Source of the DNA: Acidimicrobiaceae bacterium
Lineage (GTDB): Bacteria > Actinomycetota > Acidimicrobiia > Acidimicrobiales > Acidimicrobiaceae
Reading direction: 5' to 3'
Assembly (NCBI GenBank): GCA_013044365.1
Contig: JABEUP010000225.1
Location: forward strand, 1 to 23,613
Length of the DNA stretch: 23,613 nt
A program made the position numbers and the translations under genes. Under the pieces are notes generated by a model. It searched no databases. It was not told the origin of the DNA and worked only from the letters and a program-made list of their open reading frames with translations. This document shows positions 15,841 to 22,822 of the stretch, one piece after another. Each line of letters opens with the position of its first letter. Within the stretch, counting starts at the first letter, position 1.

Positions 15841-15870
15841 TTGATAGCCGATGGCCCGAAAGGATAGTTT
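15841..15870 (+). promoter_or_regulatory. Candidate promoter for the heme A synthase gene
   Basis: TTGATA (15841-15846, 5 of 6 matches to TTGACA) is followed after 17 bases by GATAGT (15864-15869); the overlapping TAGTTT (15865-15870) also fits the actinobacterial TANNNT form. The predicted transcript would begin close to the ATG at 15879, so the mRNA may be leaderless or nearly so. Confidence 0.4.
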
Positions 15871-15878
15871 ATAAACCG

Positions 15879-16814
15879 ATGAATAAATTGAGTGGCGCCC
15901 GAGTTTCGACAAGCGAGAACGGTCCGTTGGAACGAAAACTGCGTGTTCTTACGCTGATGACTTTAGTCACAACGTATTTGCTTGTGGTCCTCGGGAGTAC
16001 CGTCCGGGTTACTGAGTCTGGCATGGGTTGCAATGGGTGGCCTTTGTGTTCCGGACAAATTGGTCCGATCGACCACTATCACGCGATTTTAGAGCAATCT
16101 CATCGGTATCTTGCAACTATTGTGACCATACTTATTTGTGTCGTCGCTCTTGTGATATGGCGCGCTGGCGAAAGGGCATATCACCTCAGACGTCTTGCCT
16201 TGGCAGGCGTTGGAGTGATCATTGTGCAGATTGTTCTCGGTGCGATCACGGTGTTTACGAATAATGCCCCTATCACTGTTGCCCTACATCTCATAGTTGG
16301 GCTTCTATTTCTTGCTGTGGTGACCGTCACGGCAGTTAGAGCGTTTGTGGAACGGGATGGTCTCTGGATCCCGATTAGCAGCCTGGACCGGAGTTCCATC
16401 TGGGCTGTGGCAGGTATATTCTTCGTGCTCATCTCCGGCTCGCTTGTTGTGGATGGCGGTGCTGAAGGAGCTTGTCCTTCATGGCCAATATGTTCCGGTT
16501 CTCATGCACCGGGAGGTCTGATTGATCTTCAACTTGTTCACCGGGGAATAGTGCTGATAGGTGCAGTGCTCGCCGTGGGTTACCTTGTTAAGGTACTCCG
16601 GGAACGCAACAGCCCTCCAGCCCAATATGGCTTGGCTTTGACCGGTCTCATTTTGTTGGCACTACAAATTGTCGCCGGCGCTTTTGTAGCTTTGCTTAAG
16701 GCACCCGAAGTTTTGGCAGATCTGCACCTTGCTTTAGCAGCATCGCTCTGGGCCGTGATTGTCGCCACCGCAACCTTCGGGGCAATTCGGGCCAACGCTG
16801 CGGCAGGTCGATAA
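15879..16814 (+). CDS. ctaA: Heme A synthase (CtaA/COX15 family)
   Basis: CtaA oxidises the C8 methyl group of heme O to the formyl group of heme A, the cofactor of aa3-type cytochrome c oxidase, in the membrane. The 311 residues contain about eight membrane segments arranged as two similar halves. The first half has STVRVTESGMGCNGWPLC (Cys51 and Cys57) and EQSHR (Glu72, His75); the second half has ACPSWPIC (Cys199 and Cys205) and QLVHRG. ALHLIVGLL and ADLHLALA supply the other conserved His positions. The paired extracellular Cys loops are typical of the Bacillus and actinobacterial type. The start is ATG; AAAGGA at 15859-15864 is 14 bases away, too far for a normal ribosome site. An imperfect hairpin follows the stop codon. 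Confidence 0.95.
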   Translation: MNKLSGARVSTSENGPLERKLRVLTLMTLVTTYLLVVLGSTVRVTESGMGCNGWPLCSGQIGPIDHYHAILEQSHRYLATIVTILICVVALVIWRAGERAYHLRRLALAGVGVIIVQIVLGAITVFTNNAPITVALHLIVGLLFLAVVTVTAVRAFVERDGLWIPISSLDRSSIWAVAGIFFVLISGSLVVDGGAEGACPSWPICSGSHAPGGLIDLQLVHRGIVLIGAVLAVGYLVKVLRERNSPPAQYGLALTGLILLALQIVAGAFVALLKAPEVLADLHLALAASLWAVIVATATFGAIRANAAAGR

Positions 16815-16819
16815 GAATA

Positions 16820-16857
16820 CAAGATGCTGCAGCCTCTTTAGCGGCCGCAGGATCTTG
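16820..16857 (+). terminator. Long imperfect hairpin after ctaA
   Basis: CAAGAT pairs with ATCTTG, CTGC with GCAG and GCC with GGC, separated by symmetric single G-G and A-C mismatches around an eight-base loop. The element begins 5 bases after the ctaA stop. No T run follows, so it could be a Rho-assisted terminator or a 3'-end stabiliser. The structure is clear; the role is inference. Confidence 0.45.
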
Positions 16858-16957
16858 CTAGCTATCCTGCTTTGATATCCGCGGAGATTCAGTCGATAAA
16901 TTATTTAGGAGTTTCCTGTTCTCAAATTGGTGATCAACGGCAATGACCGAGTAATTT

Positions 16958-17005
16958 GGCCCCGCAAATTGGCAGTTCGGGGCCGGCCATGCTCCCGGAC
17001 CGGCC
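16958..17005 (+). promoter_or_regulatory. Two overlapping, mutually exclusive hairpins upstream of iclR
   Basis: GGCCCCG (16958-16964) can pair with CGGGGCC (16978-16984). GGCCGG (16981-16986) can pair with CCGGCC (17000-17005). The two helices share 16981-16984, so only one can form at a time. If the promoter at 17031-17060 is the iclR start, this element lies upstream of it. It could then be part of the ctaA 3' region, a regulator site, or belong to another transcript. Confidence 0.35.
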
Positions 17006-17030
17006 AACGGCGAATCGGAACGGAACTGTT

Positions 17031-17060
17031 GTGACAGGTTCAAACAGGTTGGGGTAACAT
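17031..17060 (+). promoter_or_regulatory. Candidate leaderless promoter of iclR with tandem ACAGGTT repeats
   Basis: GTGACA (17031-17036, 5 of 6 matches to TTGACA) is followed after 18 bases by TAACAT (17055-17060). Seven bases then lead to the ATG at 17068, the spacing expected if transcription starts at the A of ATG. No ribosome site precedes the ATG. Two ACAGGTT copies (17034-17040 and 17044-17050) lie one helical turn apart within the promoter and are candidate operator half-sites. Confidence 0.5.
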
Positions 17061-17067
17061 TTCCACT

Positions 17068-17823
17068 ATGCAGAAAATTAGTAAGTATGGCATAAGTTCT
17101 GTCGAGAATGCCCTCGAGTTGTTACTAATGCTGTCTAGGAATGAGACAGTAGGAGTCAGCGAAGTTGCCGAGGCAGTCGGTATTGCTCCATCAAGTGCTC
17201 ATAGAATGCTAAAGACTCTATGCAGCTGTAATTTTGCTGTTCAGGCTCCCCGCAGAAGATATAGCAGGGGTCCAGCTTTTTTTTGGTTAGGTGAAGGGAG
17301 TATCCAAACTCACAAGACTTTGAGAAAACTTCTTGGACCGTGGCTTGAAGAGATAACCAGTGAAATGGGTGAAACCTCACATCTTGTGGTGTTGGAGGGA
17401 TGCAGCATTAGGTTTCTAATGAGCGTTGAAGCGAATAGGGAGTTCCGGGTTACGTCCCGGGCTGGGAGACTTTATCCGGCTCACAGAACCTCAAGTGGTA
17501 AAGCTCTGCTTAGCAACCTATCTGACGAGGAAGTGTTCGATCTTTATTCCTCATATAACTCAACCGCGGCAAAAGAGGTCCTTGGCAATTTCGAGCATTT
17601 TTGCAAGGAACTAGAGAAAACGCGAGCTCAGGGATTTGGTTTGAATCTTGAAGAGAGTGAAGCGGGGCTGGTATCCGTGAGTGCCTGCGTTAAAACCTGG
17701 ACTGGAAGAGAGATTGCAGCCTTCTCGATATCGATGCCTACCGTCAGAATCAAACTCTCAGATACTGAAAAAATTGGCCGGCGAATGATAGAATATGCCA
17801 CCAGGGCGGAGTCTTCGCTTTGA
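17068..17823 (+). CDS. IclR family transcriptional regulator
   Basis: A 251-residue DNA-binding regulator. The N-terminal winged helix-turn-helix spans about residues 5-70 (SVENALELLLMLSRNE, then VSEVAEAVGIAPSSAHRMLKTL). The C-terminal IclR effector domain spans about 80-250, with RFRVTSRAGRLYPAHRTSSGKALL-like spacing seen as REFRVTSRAG, PAHRTSSGKALLS and GLNLEESEAGLVSVSA. IclR proteins usually bind a small organic metabolite and regulate catabolic genes. It lies 296 bases before coxS on the same strand, so it probably controls the cox cluster, but this is inferred from position only. It starts with ATG and looks leaderless. The ligand cannot be predicted. Confidence 0.93.
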   Translation: MQKISKYGISSVENALELLLMLSRNETVGVSEVAEAVGIAPSSAHRMLKTLCSCNFAVQAPRRRYSRGPAFFWLGEGSIQTHKTLRKLLGPWLEEITSEMGETSHLVVLEGCSIRFLMSVEANREFRVTSRAGRLYPAHRTSSGKALLSNLSDEEVFDLYSSYNSTAAKEVLGNFEHFCKELEKTRAQGFGLNLEESEAGLVSVSACVKTWTGREIAAFSISMPTVRIKLSDTEKIGRRMIEYATRAESSL

Positions 17824-18119
17824 GTTGTTTGGAGTTAATCTATAACAGCCTATGAATTAAGTTTAAGCCATTGTCATCAGCGAGTTAACCTCCAGAGCAT
17901 TCGCAATTAGTCCGGGTTTATTGTGGTGCTACGTAGGAGTCTTGATACCCGGACCAAGTCATATTCGTAACTTTCCTTGGTAAACTAAAGCTAACAGGCG
18001 GGCTGTTCAAGGCCCCATAATCAGCTGATTCGGGTAACTTAAAACTTTGTCTTGCATGACATTAAATATGCCGGGCTTGAAGTTATGCTGGGGATCGGAC
18101 TTACACCTTGGGGGACACT
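17824..18119. promoter_or_regulatory. Regulatory region between iclR and coxS
   Basis: No gene is present. A perfect 8-bp inverted repeat, GTCCGGGT (17910-17917) and ACCCGGAC (17947-17954), flanks a 29-base loop holding the palindrome CTACGTAG (17929-17936). A perfect 12-bp palindrome AATCAGCTGATT lies at 18019-18030 and overlaps CATAAT (18016-18021), a 5 of 6 match to a -10 box but without a convincing -35. These are candidate operator sites for the IclR protein or another regulator. The promoter of coxS itself is not resolved. Confidence 0.4.
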
Positions 18120-18590
18120 ATGCAAATAACAACCATCGTAAACGGTCGTTCCTATACAAAAGATGTAGAACCCCGTACTCTGCTCGTTCAATATATAAGG
18201 GATGTGCTGGGATTAACAGGAACCAATGTCGGTTGCGATACTTCTTCGTGTGGTGCTTGTACTGTGCTTCTAAATGGCGAGTCGGTGAAGTCTTGCACAG
18301 TATTGGCAGTCCAGGTGAACGGCCAGGAGCTGACCACAATCGAAGGGATGGCAACTGATTCCGGACTACATCCGATTCAAAAAGCATTTCAGGAAAATCA
18401 TGGATTGCAGTGCGGCTATTGTACTCCTGGAATGGTTATGGCCGCTGCTTCATTCCTAAATGAAAATCCGAATCCCACCGAGCGAGAAGTGCGTGAGGCT
18501 CTTGAGGGCAACCTGTGCAGATGTACCGGCTACCACAACATAATCAAGTCAGTTCTGGCAGCCGCAAATGCGATGGAAGGGGCGATGTGA
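18120..18590 (+). CDS. coxS: Molybdenum hydroxylase small subunit, two [2Fe-2S] clusters (CoxS-like)
   Basis: The iron-sulfur subunit of a CO-dehydrogenase/xanthine-dehydrogenase-type enzyme, passing electrons from the molybdenum site to FAD. The 156-residue protein has a plant-type ferredoxin domain with Cys39, Cys44, Cys47 and Cys59 (GCDTSSCGACTVLLNG) and a four-helix domain with Cys98, Cys101, Cys133 and Cys135 (CGYCTPGM and CRCTGYHNI). All eight ligands are present. The start is ATG 18120 just after GGGGGA (18110-18115); TTG 18108 is an in-frame alternative that would lose this site. The stop overlaps the coxL ATG by one base. It is the first gene of the S-L-M order. Confidence 0.96.
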   Translation: MQITTIVNGRSYTKDVEPRTLLVQYIRDVLGLTGTNVGCDTSSCGACTVLLNGESVKSCTVLAVQVNGQELTTIEGMATDSGLHPIQKAFQENHGLQCGYCTPGMVMAAASFLNENPNPTEREVREALEGNLCRCTGYHNIIKSVLAAANAMEGAM

Positions 18591-20971
18591 TGACAGCTCT
18601 TATCACGGGTTCGTCCGAGAGGGTGACCGGAACCCGATTGCTTCGACGGGAAGATCCAAAGCTGCTGACGGGTGAAGCGAAATTTATTGACGATATTACA
18701 CAGCAAGATGTCTTGTATATGGCCTTGCTCAGATCACCTATGGCCCACGCGAGAATAGATTCTGTTGATACATCTGCCGCTATGAAGATGCCCGGTGTTG
18801 TAGCAGTTTTTAGCGGGGCCGACCTAAAGGGTGATTGGGTCGCTCCAATGCCGTGTGCTTGGCCAGTTACCGCGGATATGAAAAATCCTCCCCACTATCC
18901 ACTTGCAGCCGATGTCGTCAATTACGTTGGTGACGCTGTTGCTGTTGTGCTTGCCAGCGATAAGCTCTCGGCGATTGACGCAACTGAACGGATTGTTGTC
19001 AAGTATGAATCGTTACCAGTAGTCCTTGATTTGCAGGATGCAGCATCGGACAGGGTCCTGGTTCATCCGGATTTGGGTACCAACACCAGTTTTGTCTGGG
19101 AGGTTACCCCCGACAAAGCCAAAGTCGATCATGCTTTCGCGACTGCTGTACATGTGGTCAAGAGCCGCTACATACAGCAAAGATTAATCCCGTCGGCAAT
19201 GGAGCCGAGGGGAGTATTGGTGGTGCCTCAGCCTTACGGAGGGGATTATACAGTTTTCAGCTCAACTCAGATACCTCATATTTTGAAGGTGATGTTAAGT
19301 CTCACCGTAGGAATATCAGAAACCAAGTTGCGCGTGATAGCACCATCAGTTGGTGGAGCTTTTGGATCGAAGCTAAATATTTATTCCGAGGAAGTTCTGG
19401 CGCTTACTTTGGCTCGCAAGTTGCATAGGCCAATTCGTTGGACAGAGGAAAGGAGCGAAAATGCCCAAGCCACGATACACGGAAGGGGCCAGCTGCAGGA
19501 CATTGATATCGCCGCTGATGAAAACGGTAAAATCCTGGCCGTTAGGGTAAACGTCTTAGCCGACATGGGTGGTTATCTGCAGCTGCTTACTCCCGGTGTT
19601 CCTTTGCTTGGAGGCTTTCTCTATCATGGCTTGTACGATGTCCCGGCATATTCATTTACCTGTACCGGGGTCTTCACCAATAAGACACCAACTGATGCCT
19701 ACAGGGGAGCGGGCCGTCCAGAGGCAACCTTTGCGATTGAGCGGAGCATAGACAGGCTTGCCAGGAAGATTGGAGTCGATCCGGCGGAGATAAGACGTAG
19801 AAACTTTATTCCGGCGGAAAAGTTCCCTTACGCCTCGGCCCCAGGGTTGGTATTTGATTCGGGGAATTACCTTCCTAATTTGGAGAAAGCCCTGGAGATG
19901 GTTGGATACCCTGAAATTCGTTCAGAACAGATGAAACGGCGTTCGGGTGGCTCTAAAAAACATCTGGGAGTCGGACTTTCGTGCTATGTGGAAATGTGCG
20001 GCCTGGCGCCTTCGAAGGTTCTGGGATCGCTACGTTACGCGGCAGGTGGATGGGAGTCGGCTACTGTCAGGATACTTCCAACATCCAAGGTTCAGGTAGT
20101 GACTGGGACGGCACCGCACGGTCAAGGCCATGAGACCTCCTGGTCGATGATTGTTTCTGACAGGCTCGGAATTGCTCCGGATGATGTCGAAGTCCTTCAT
20201 TCTGACACGTCTATTGCACCTTACGGACTTGATACCTATGGTTCTCGGTCACTTTCGGTAGGGGGATCGGCCGTTTTCATGGCAACCGAAAAGGTACTGG
20301 GAAAGGCCAGGCAAATTGCTGCTCATAAGCTTGAAGCATCAGCTGATGATCTCGATTACAAAGACGGCAGCTTTTGCGTGAAAGGTTCTCCGGATAAAGC
20401 GGTAGCGTTGTCGACCATAGCGTTTGAGGCCTTTACCGGTCATGATCTTCCCGAAGGAGTTGAGCCTAATTTGGAGGCCACCGTAACATGGGATCCGCCC
20501 AATTTCACCTTCCCTTTTGGAACTCATATTGCCGTCGTTGAAATTGACGAGGATACCGGAGCAACTGAGCTGCTTCGGTATGTCGCTGTTGACGACGTTG
20601 GGAATCAGATAAACCCAATGATCGTTGAGGGGCAGATCCACGGCGGAATAGCACAGGGGGTGGCACAGGCCTTGTTTGAAGAGGCTGTATACGATGGATC
20701 AGGCAATCTACTCAATCCAACGTTTACAGATTACCTCGTCCCGTCTGCCGCGGAGTATCCGAGTTTTGAATTGGGAAGCACCGTGACTCCATCCCCAACG
20801 AATCCGCTAGGTGTAAAGGGAGTGGGTGAGGCGGGTTGCATCGCTTCTCCGCCGGCCGTTATAAATGCTGTTGTGGACGCGCTATCGGACTTTGGCGTTG
20901 AACATGTCGATATGCCGGCTTCACCTGAGAAAATTTGGACGGCTATCCAGTCTTTCCGTAGATCGCGTTGA
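18590..20971 (+). CDS. coxL: Form II (CODH-like) molybdenum hydroxylase large subunit
   Basis: The catalytic subunit, binding the molybdopterin cofactor. The 793 residues match the aerobic CODH/aldehyde oxidase large-subunit family. The active-site loop reads AYRGAGR at 370-376, the form II signature; form I CO dehydrogenases have AYRCSFR with the copper-ligating Cys. Other landmarks are GGAFGSKLN, GQGHET, TYGSRSLSVGG and KGVGEAG with the conserved catalytic Glu747. Whether form II enzymes oxidise CO physiologically is uncertain, so an aldehyde, purine or N-heterocycle substrate is equally possible. ATG 18590 overlaps the coxS stop (TGATG) and has GGAAGGGG (18576-18583) upstream; an upstream in-frame ATG at 18515 lies inside coxS and is rejected. 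Confidence 0.95.
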   Translation: MTALITGSSERVTGTRLLRREDPKLLTGEAKFIDDITQQDVLYMALLRSPMAHARIDSVDTSAAMKMPGVVAVFSGADLKGDWVAPMPCAWPVTADMKNPPHYPLAADVVNYVGDAVAVVLASDKLSAIDATERIVVKYESLPVVLDLQDAASDRVLVHPDLGTNTSFVWEVTPDKAKVDHAFATAVHVVKSRYIQQRLIPSAMEPRGVLVVPQPYGGDYTVFSSTQIPHILKVMLSLTVGISETKLRVIAPSVGGAFGSKLNIYSEEVLALTLARKLHRPIRWTEERSENAQATIHGRGQLQDIDIAADENGKILAVRVNVLADMGGYLQLLTPGVPLLGGFLYHGLYDVPAYSFTCTGVFTNKTPTDAYRGAGRPEATFAIERSIDRLARKIGVDPAEIRRRNFIPAEKFPYASAPGLVFDSGNYLPNLEKALEMVGYPEIRSEQMKRRSGGSKKHLGVGLSCYVEMCGLAPSKVLGSLRYAAGGWESATVRILPTSKVQVVTGTAPHGQGHETSWSMIVSDRLGIAPDDVEVLHSDTSIAPYGLDTYGSRSLSVGGSAVFMATEKVLGKARQIAAHKLEASADDLDYKDGSFCVKGSPDKAVALSTIAFEAFTGHDLPEGVEPNLEATVTWDPPNFTFPFGTHIAVVEIDEDTGATELLRYVAVDDVGNQINPMIVEGQIHGGIAQGVAQALFEEAVYDGSGNLLNPTFTDYLVPSAAEYPSFELGSTVTPSPTNPLGVKGVGEAGCIASPPAVINAVVDALSDFGVEHVDMPASPEKIWTAIQSFRRSR

Positions 20972-20993
20972 CAATTTTCATTAAGGAGTTTCA

Positions 20994-21809
20994 ATGTTTC
21001 CTGCTTCATTCGATTTTTTCAAAGCTAGTTCCGTTGCCGACGCAGTATCGATTTTATCACGGGAAGACGATGCAAAATTGTTGGCGGGAGGTCATTCGCT
21101 TTTGCCACTAATGAAGCTTCGCCTTGCCAGTCCTGCCGTGCTCGTAGACATCAGTGCTCTGGAGGAGCTTGCTTTTGTCGAGGATAAGGGTGATTATGTT
21201 GCTGTTGGTGCGTTAACACGCCATCATGATGTGGCCAACTCGGAACTTTTGAAGTCTGCTGTTCCGATCCTCCCATTTGTCGCATCTAAAGTTGGCGATC
21301 CATCGGTGCGGCACCGCGGTACAATAGGCGGTTCGATTGCCCATGGTGACGGTGCTAGTGATCTGCCCGCAGCGATACTCGCGCTCGATTCCGACTTAGT
21401 GGCAGTGGGTCCTGACGGCGAAAGGGTGATTCAGGCCAAGGATTTCTTTTTGGGATTCCTTGAGACTGCACTTCGCCCTAACGAAATTTTGACCGAGATC
21501 AGAGTGCCCAAGTTCAGCGGGGGGTGGTCATACCAGAAATTCAACCGGCGCGCCCAAGACTGGGCAATTGTGGGTGTTGCTGCTGTGCACAACGGTAGTA
21601 CTAAAATATCACTAGTCAACATGGCCTCAACTCCCATCCGTGCCAGCGCTGTAGAGGCCGCACTGGCAGATGGCGCTTCAGTCGAGGTAGCAAGTGGTGT
21701 GGCAAGTGAAGGTCTTGAACCGCCTTCGGATCTTAACGCTTCTGCAGATTATAGGCGACACCTTGCCCAGGTACTGGTCAAAAGGGCGCTAACTGAAGCA
21801 CTTGGTTGA
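20994..21809 (+). CDS. coxM: Molybdenum hydroxylase medium subunit, FAD-binding (CoxM-like)
   Basis: The flavoprotein subunit that receives electrons from the iron-sulfur clusters and passes them to an acceptor. The 271 residues fit the family. FAD-binding motifs are AGGHS at 31-35, continuing into LLPLMKLRL, and TIGGS at 109-113, continuing into IAHGDGASDLP. The C-terminal CO-dehydrogenase flavoprotein domain covers about 170-271. The start is ATG, five bases after AAGGAG (20983-20988), and lies 22 bases after coxL. All three structural subunits are therefore intact and in S-L-M order. Confidence 0.96.
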   Translation: MFPASFDFFKASSVADAVSILSREDDAKLLAGGHSLLPLMKLRLASPAVLVDISALEELAFVEDKGDYVAVGALTRHHDVANSELLKSAVPILPFVASKVGDPSVRHRGTIGGSIAHGDGASDLPAAILALDSDLVAVGPDGERVIQAKDFFLGFLETALRPNEILTEIRVPKFSGGWSYQKFNRRAQDWAIVGVAAVHNGSTKISLVNMASTPIRASAVEAALADGASVEVASGVASEGLEPPSDLNASADYRRHLAQVLVKRALTEALG

Positions 21810-21880
21810 AGCTCGGTACTGGCACCGGCACAGTCTAGGCTTTTTGTCAGTCCGTATAGCGAAAATTTGGAGTTCCGGTA

Positions 21881-22822
21881 TTGTCGTTATCGAGTATCAA
21901 TAATAAGCCATTCGGTGTTGAGTCGCCAGCGGAGTTGCAGGCAAAGCTTGCAGAGAATGAGTACTTGGCAGATGAGACGCTCTCAACAACCATATTTTTG
22001 TCATTGGCTCTGGCCAGGCCGCTTTTTCTTGAAGGTGAGGCTGGTGTTGGCAAGACCGAAGTTGCTAAGGCTCTTTCGCGGTGGCTTGGAACCGAACTTA
22101 TAAGGTTGCAATGTTATGAGGGCATTGACGTTACCCAGGCGCTCTACGAGTGGGATTATTCAAAGCAACTTCTGCATCTAAGGGCTGCTGAAACCGTATT
22201 GCGAGATGGGGCCCACGCCAGTATTGAGGTTCTGGAAAATGAACTCTATGGAGAGAGGTTTCTCCTAAAAAGGCCAGTATTGGCTGCACTCACCTCATCT
22301 GGTGGTAATCCTCCGGTACTTCTGATAGATGAGCTTGATCGAGCTGACGACGAATTTGAGGCTTTCTTGCTTGAAGTACTTTCTGAGTATTCAGTGACGA
22401 TCCCAGAGATTGGTCAGGTCAGGGCCGAGGTACCGCCAATAGTCGTGATTACCTCGAATCGAACTCGAGACGTCCATGATGCGCTCAAGAGACGATGCCT
22501 GTATAGCTGGGTCGAGCATCCAACCTTCGAACGCGAGGTTGAGATTGTTAATCTCCGAGCTCCTCAAGTCGGAGCTGCTCTTGCCCGTCAGGTCGCGTCG
22601 CTTGTGGAGGATCTGCGCGGCATGGGTTTGTACAAGCCCCCAGGAGTGGCCGAGACAATTGACTGGGCCCAGTCGCTTGCGATACTTGGAGCCAAAGAGC
22701 TGTCTGAAAAGTTGGTCGACGAGACCCTTGGAAGTGTTCTGAAGTACAAAGAGGATTCAGATAGAGTTAGGTCGAATTCGATTACTGATTTGGTACGGGC
22801 TGCGGTTCGAAGAGTGACGTAG
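21881..22822 (+). CDS. coxD: MoxR-family AAA+ ATPase (CoxD-like)
   Basis: A MoxR-type AAA+ ATPase. In Oligotropha, CoxD is needed to sulfurate and mature the active site of CO dehydrogenase, so a chaperone or maturation role is likely here. The 313 residues show Walker A GEAGVGKT at 52-59, Walker B PVLLIDELDRAD at about 145-156, sensor 1 VVITSN and the arginine-finger region DALKRRCLY. The start is TTG, eight bases after GGAG (21869-21872). The 71-base gap after coxM has no clear terminator, so cotranscription is likely. The coxE start follows directly after the stop codon. Confidence 0.93.
   Translation: MSLSSINNKPFGVESPAELQAKLAENEYLADETLSTTIFLSLALARPLFLEGEAGVGKTEVAKALSRWLGTELIRLQCYEGIDVTQALYEWDYSKQLLHLRAAETVLRDGAHASIEVLENELYGERFLLKRPVLAALTSSGGNPPVLLIDELDRADDEFEAFLLEVLSEYSVTIPEIGQVRAEVPPIVVITSNRTRDVHDALKRRCLYSWVEHPTFEREVEIVNLRAPQVGAALARQVASLVEDLRGMGLYKPPGVAETIDWAQSLAILGAKELSEKLVDETLGSVLKYKEDSDRVRSNSITDLVRAAVRRVT

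Noticed and set aside
15793..15867. 24-codon frame before ctaA as a leader peptide
   Set aside because: No ribosome site, and the likely ctaA promoter lies inside it, so it would not be on that transcript.
18515..18589. Upstream ATG for coxL, adding 25 residues
   Set aside because: These residues come from the coxS coding region in another frame; the TGATG overlap at 18588-18592 with a good ribosome site is the normal arrangement.
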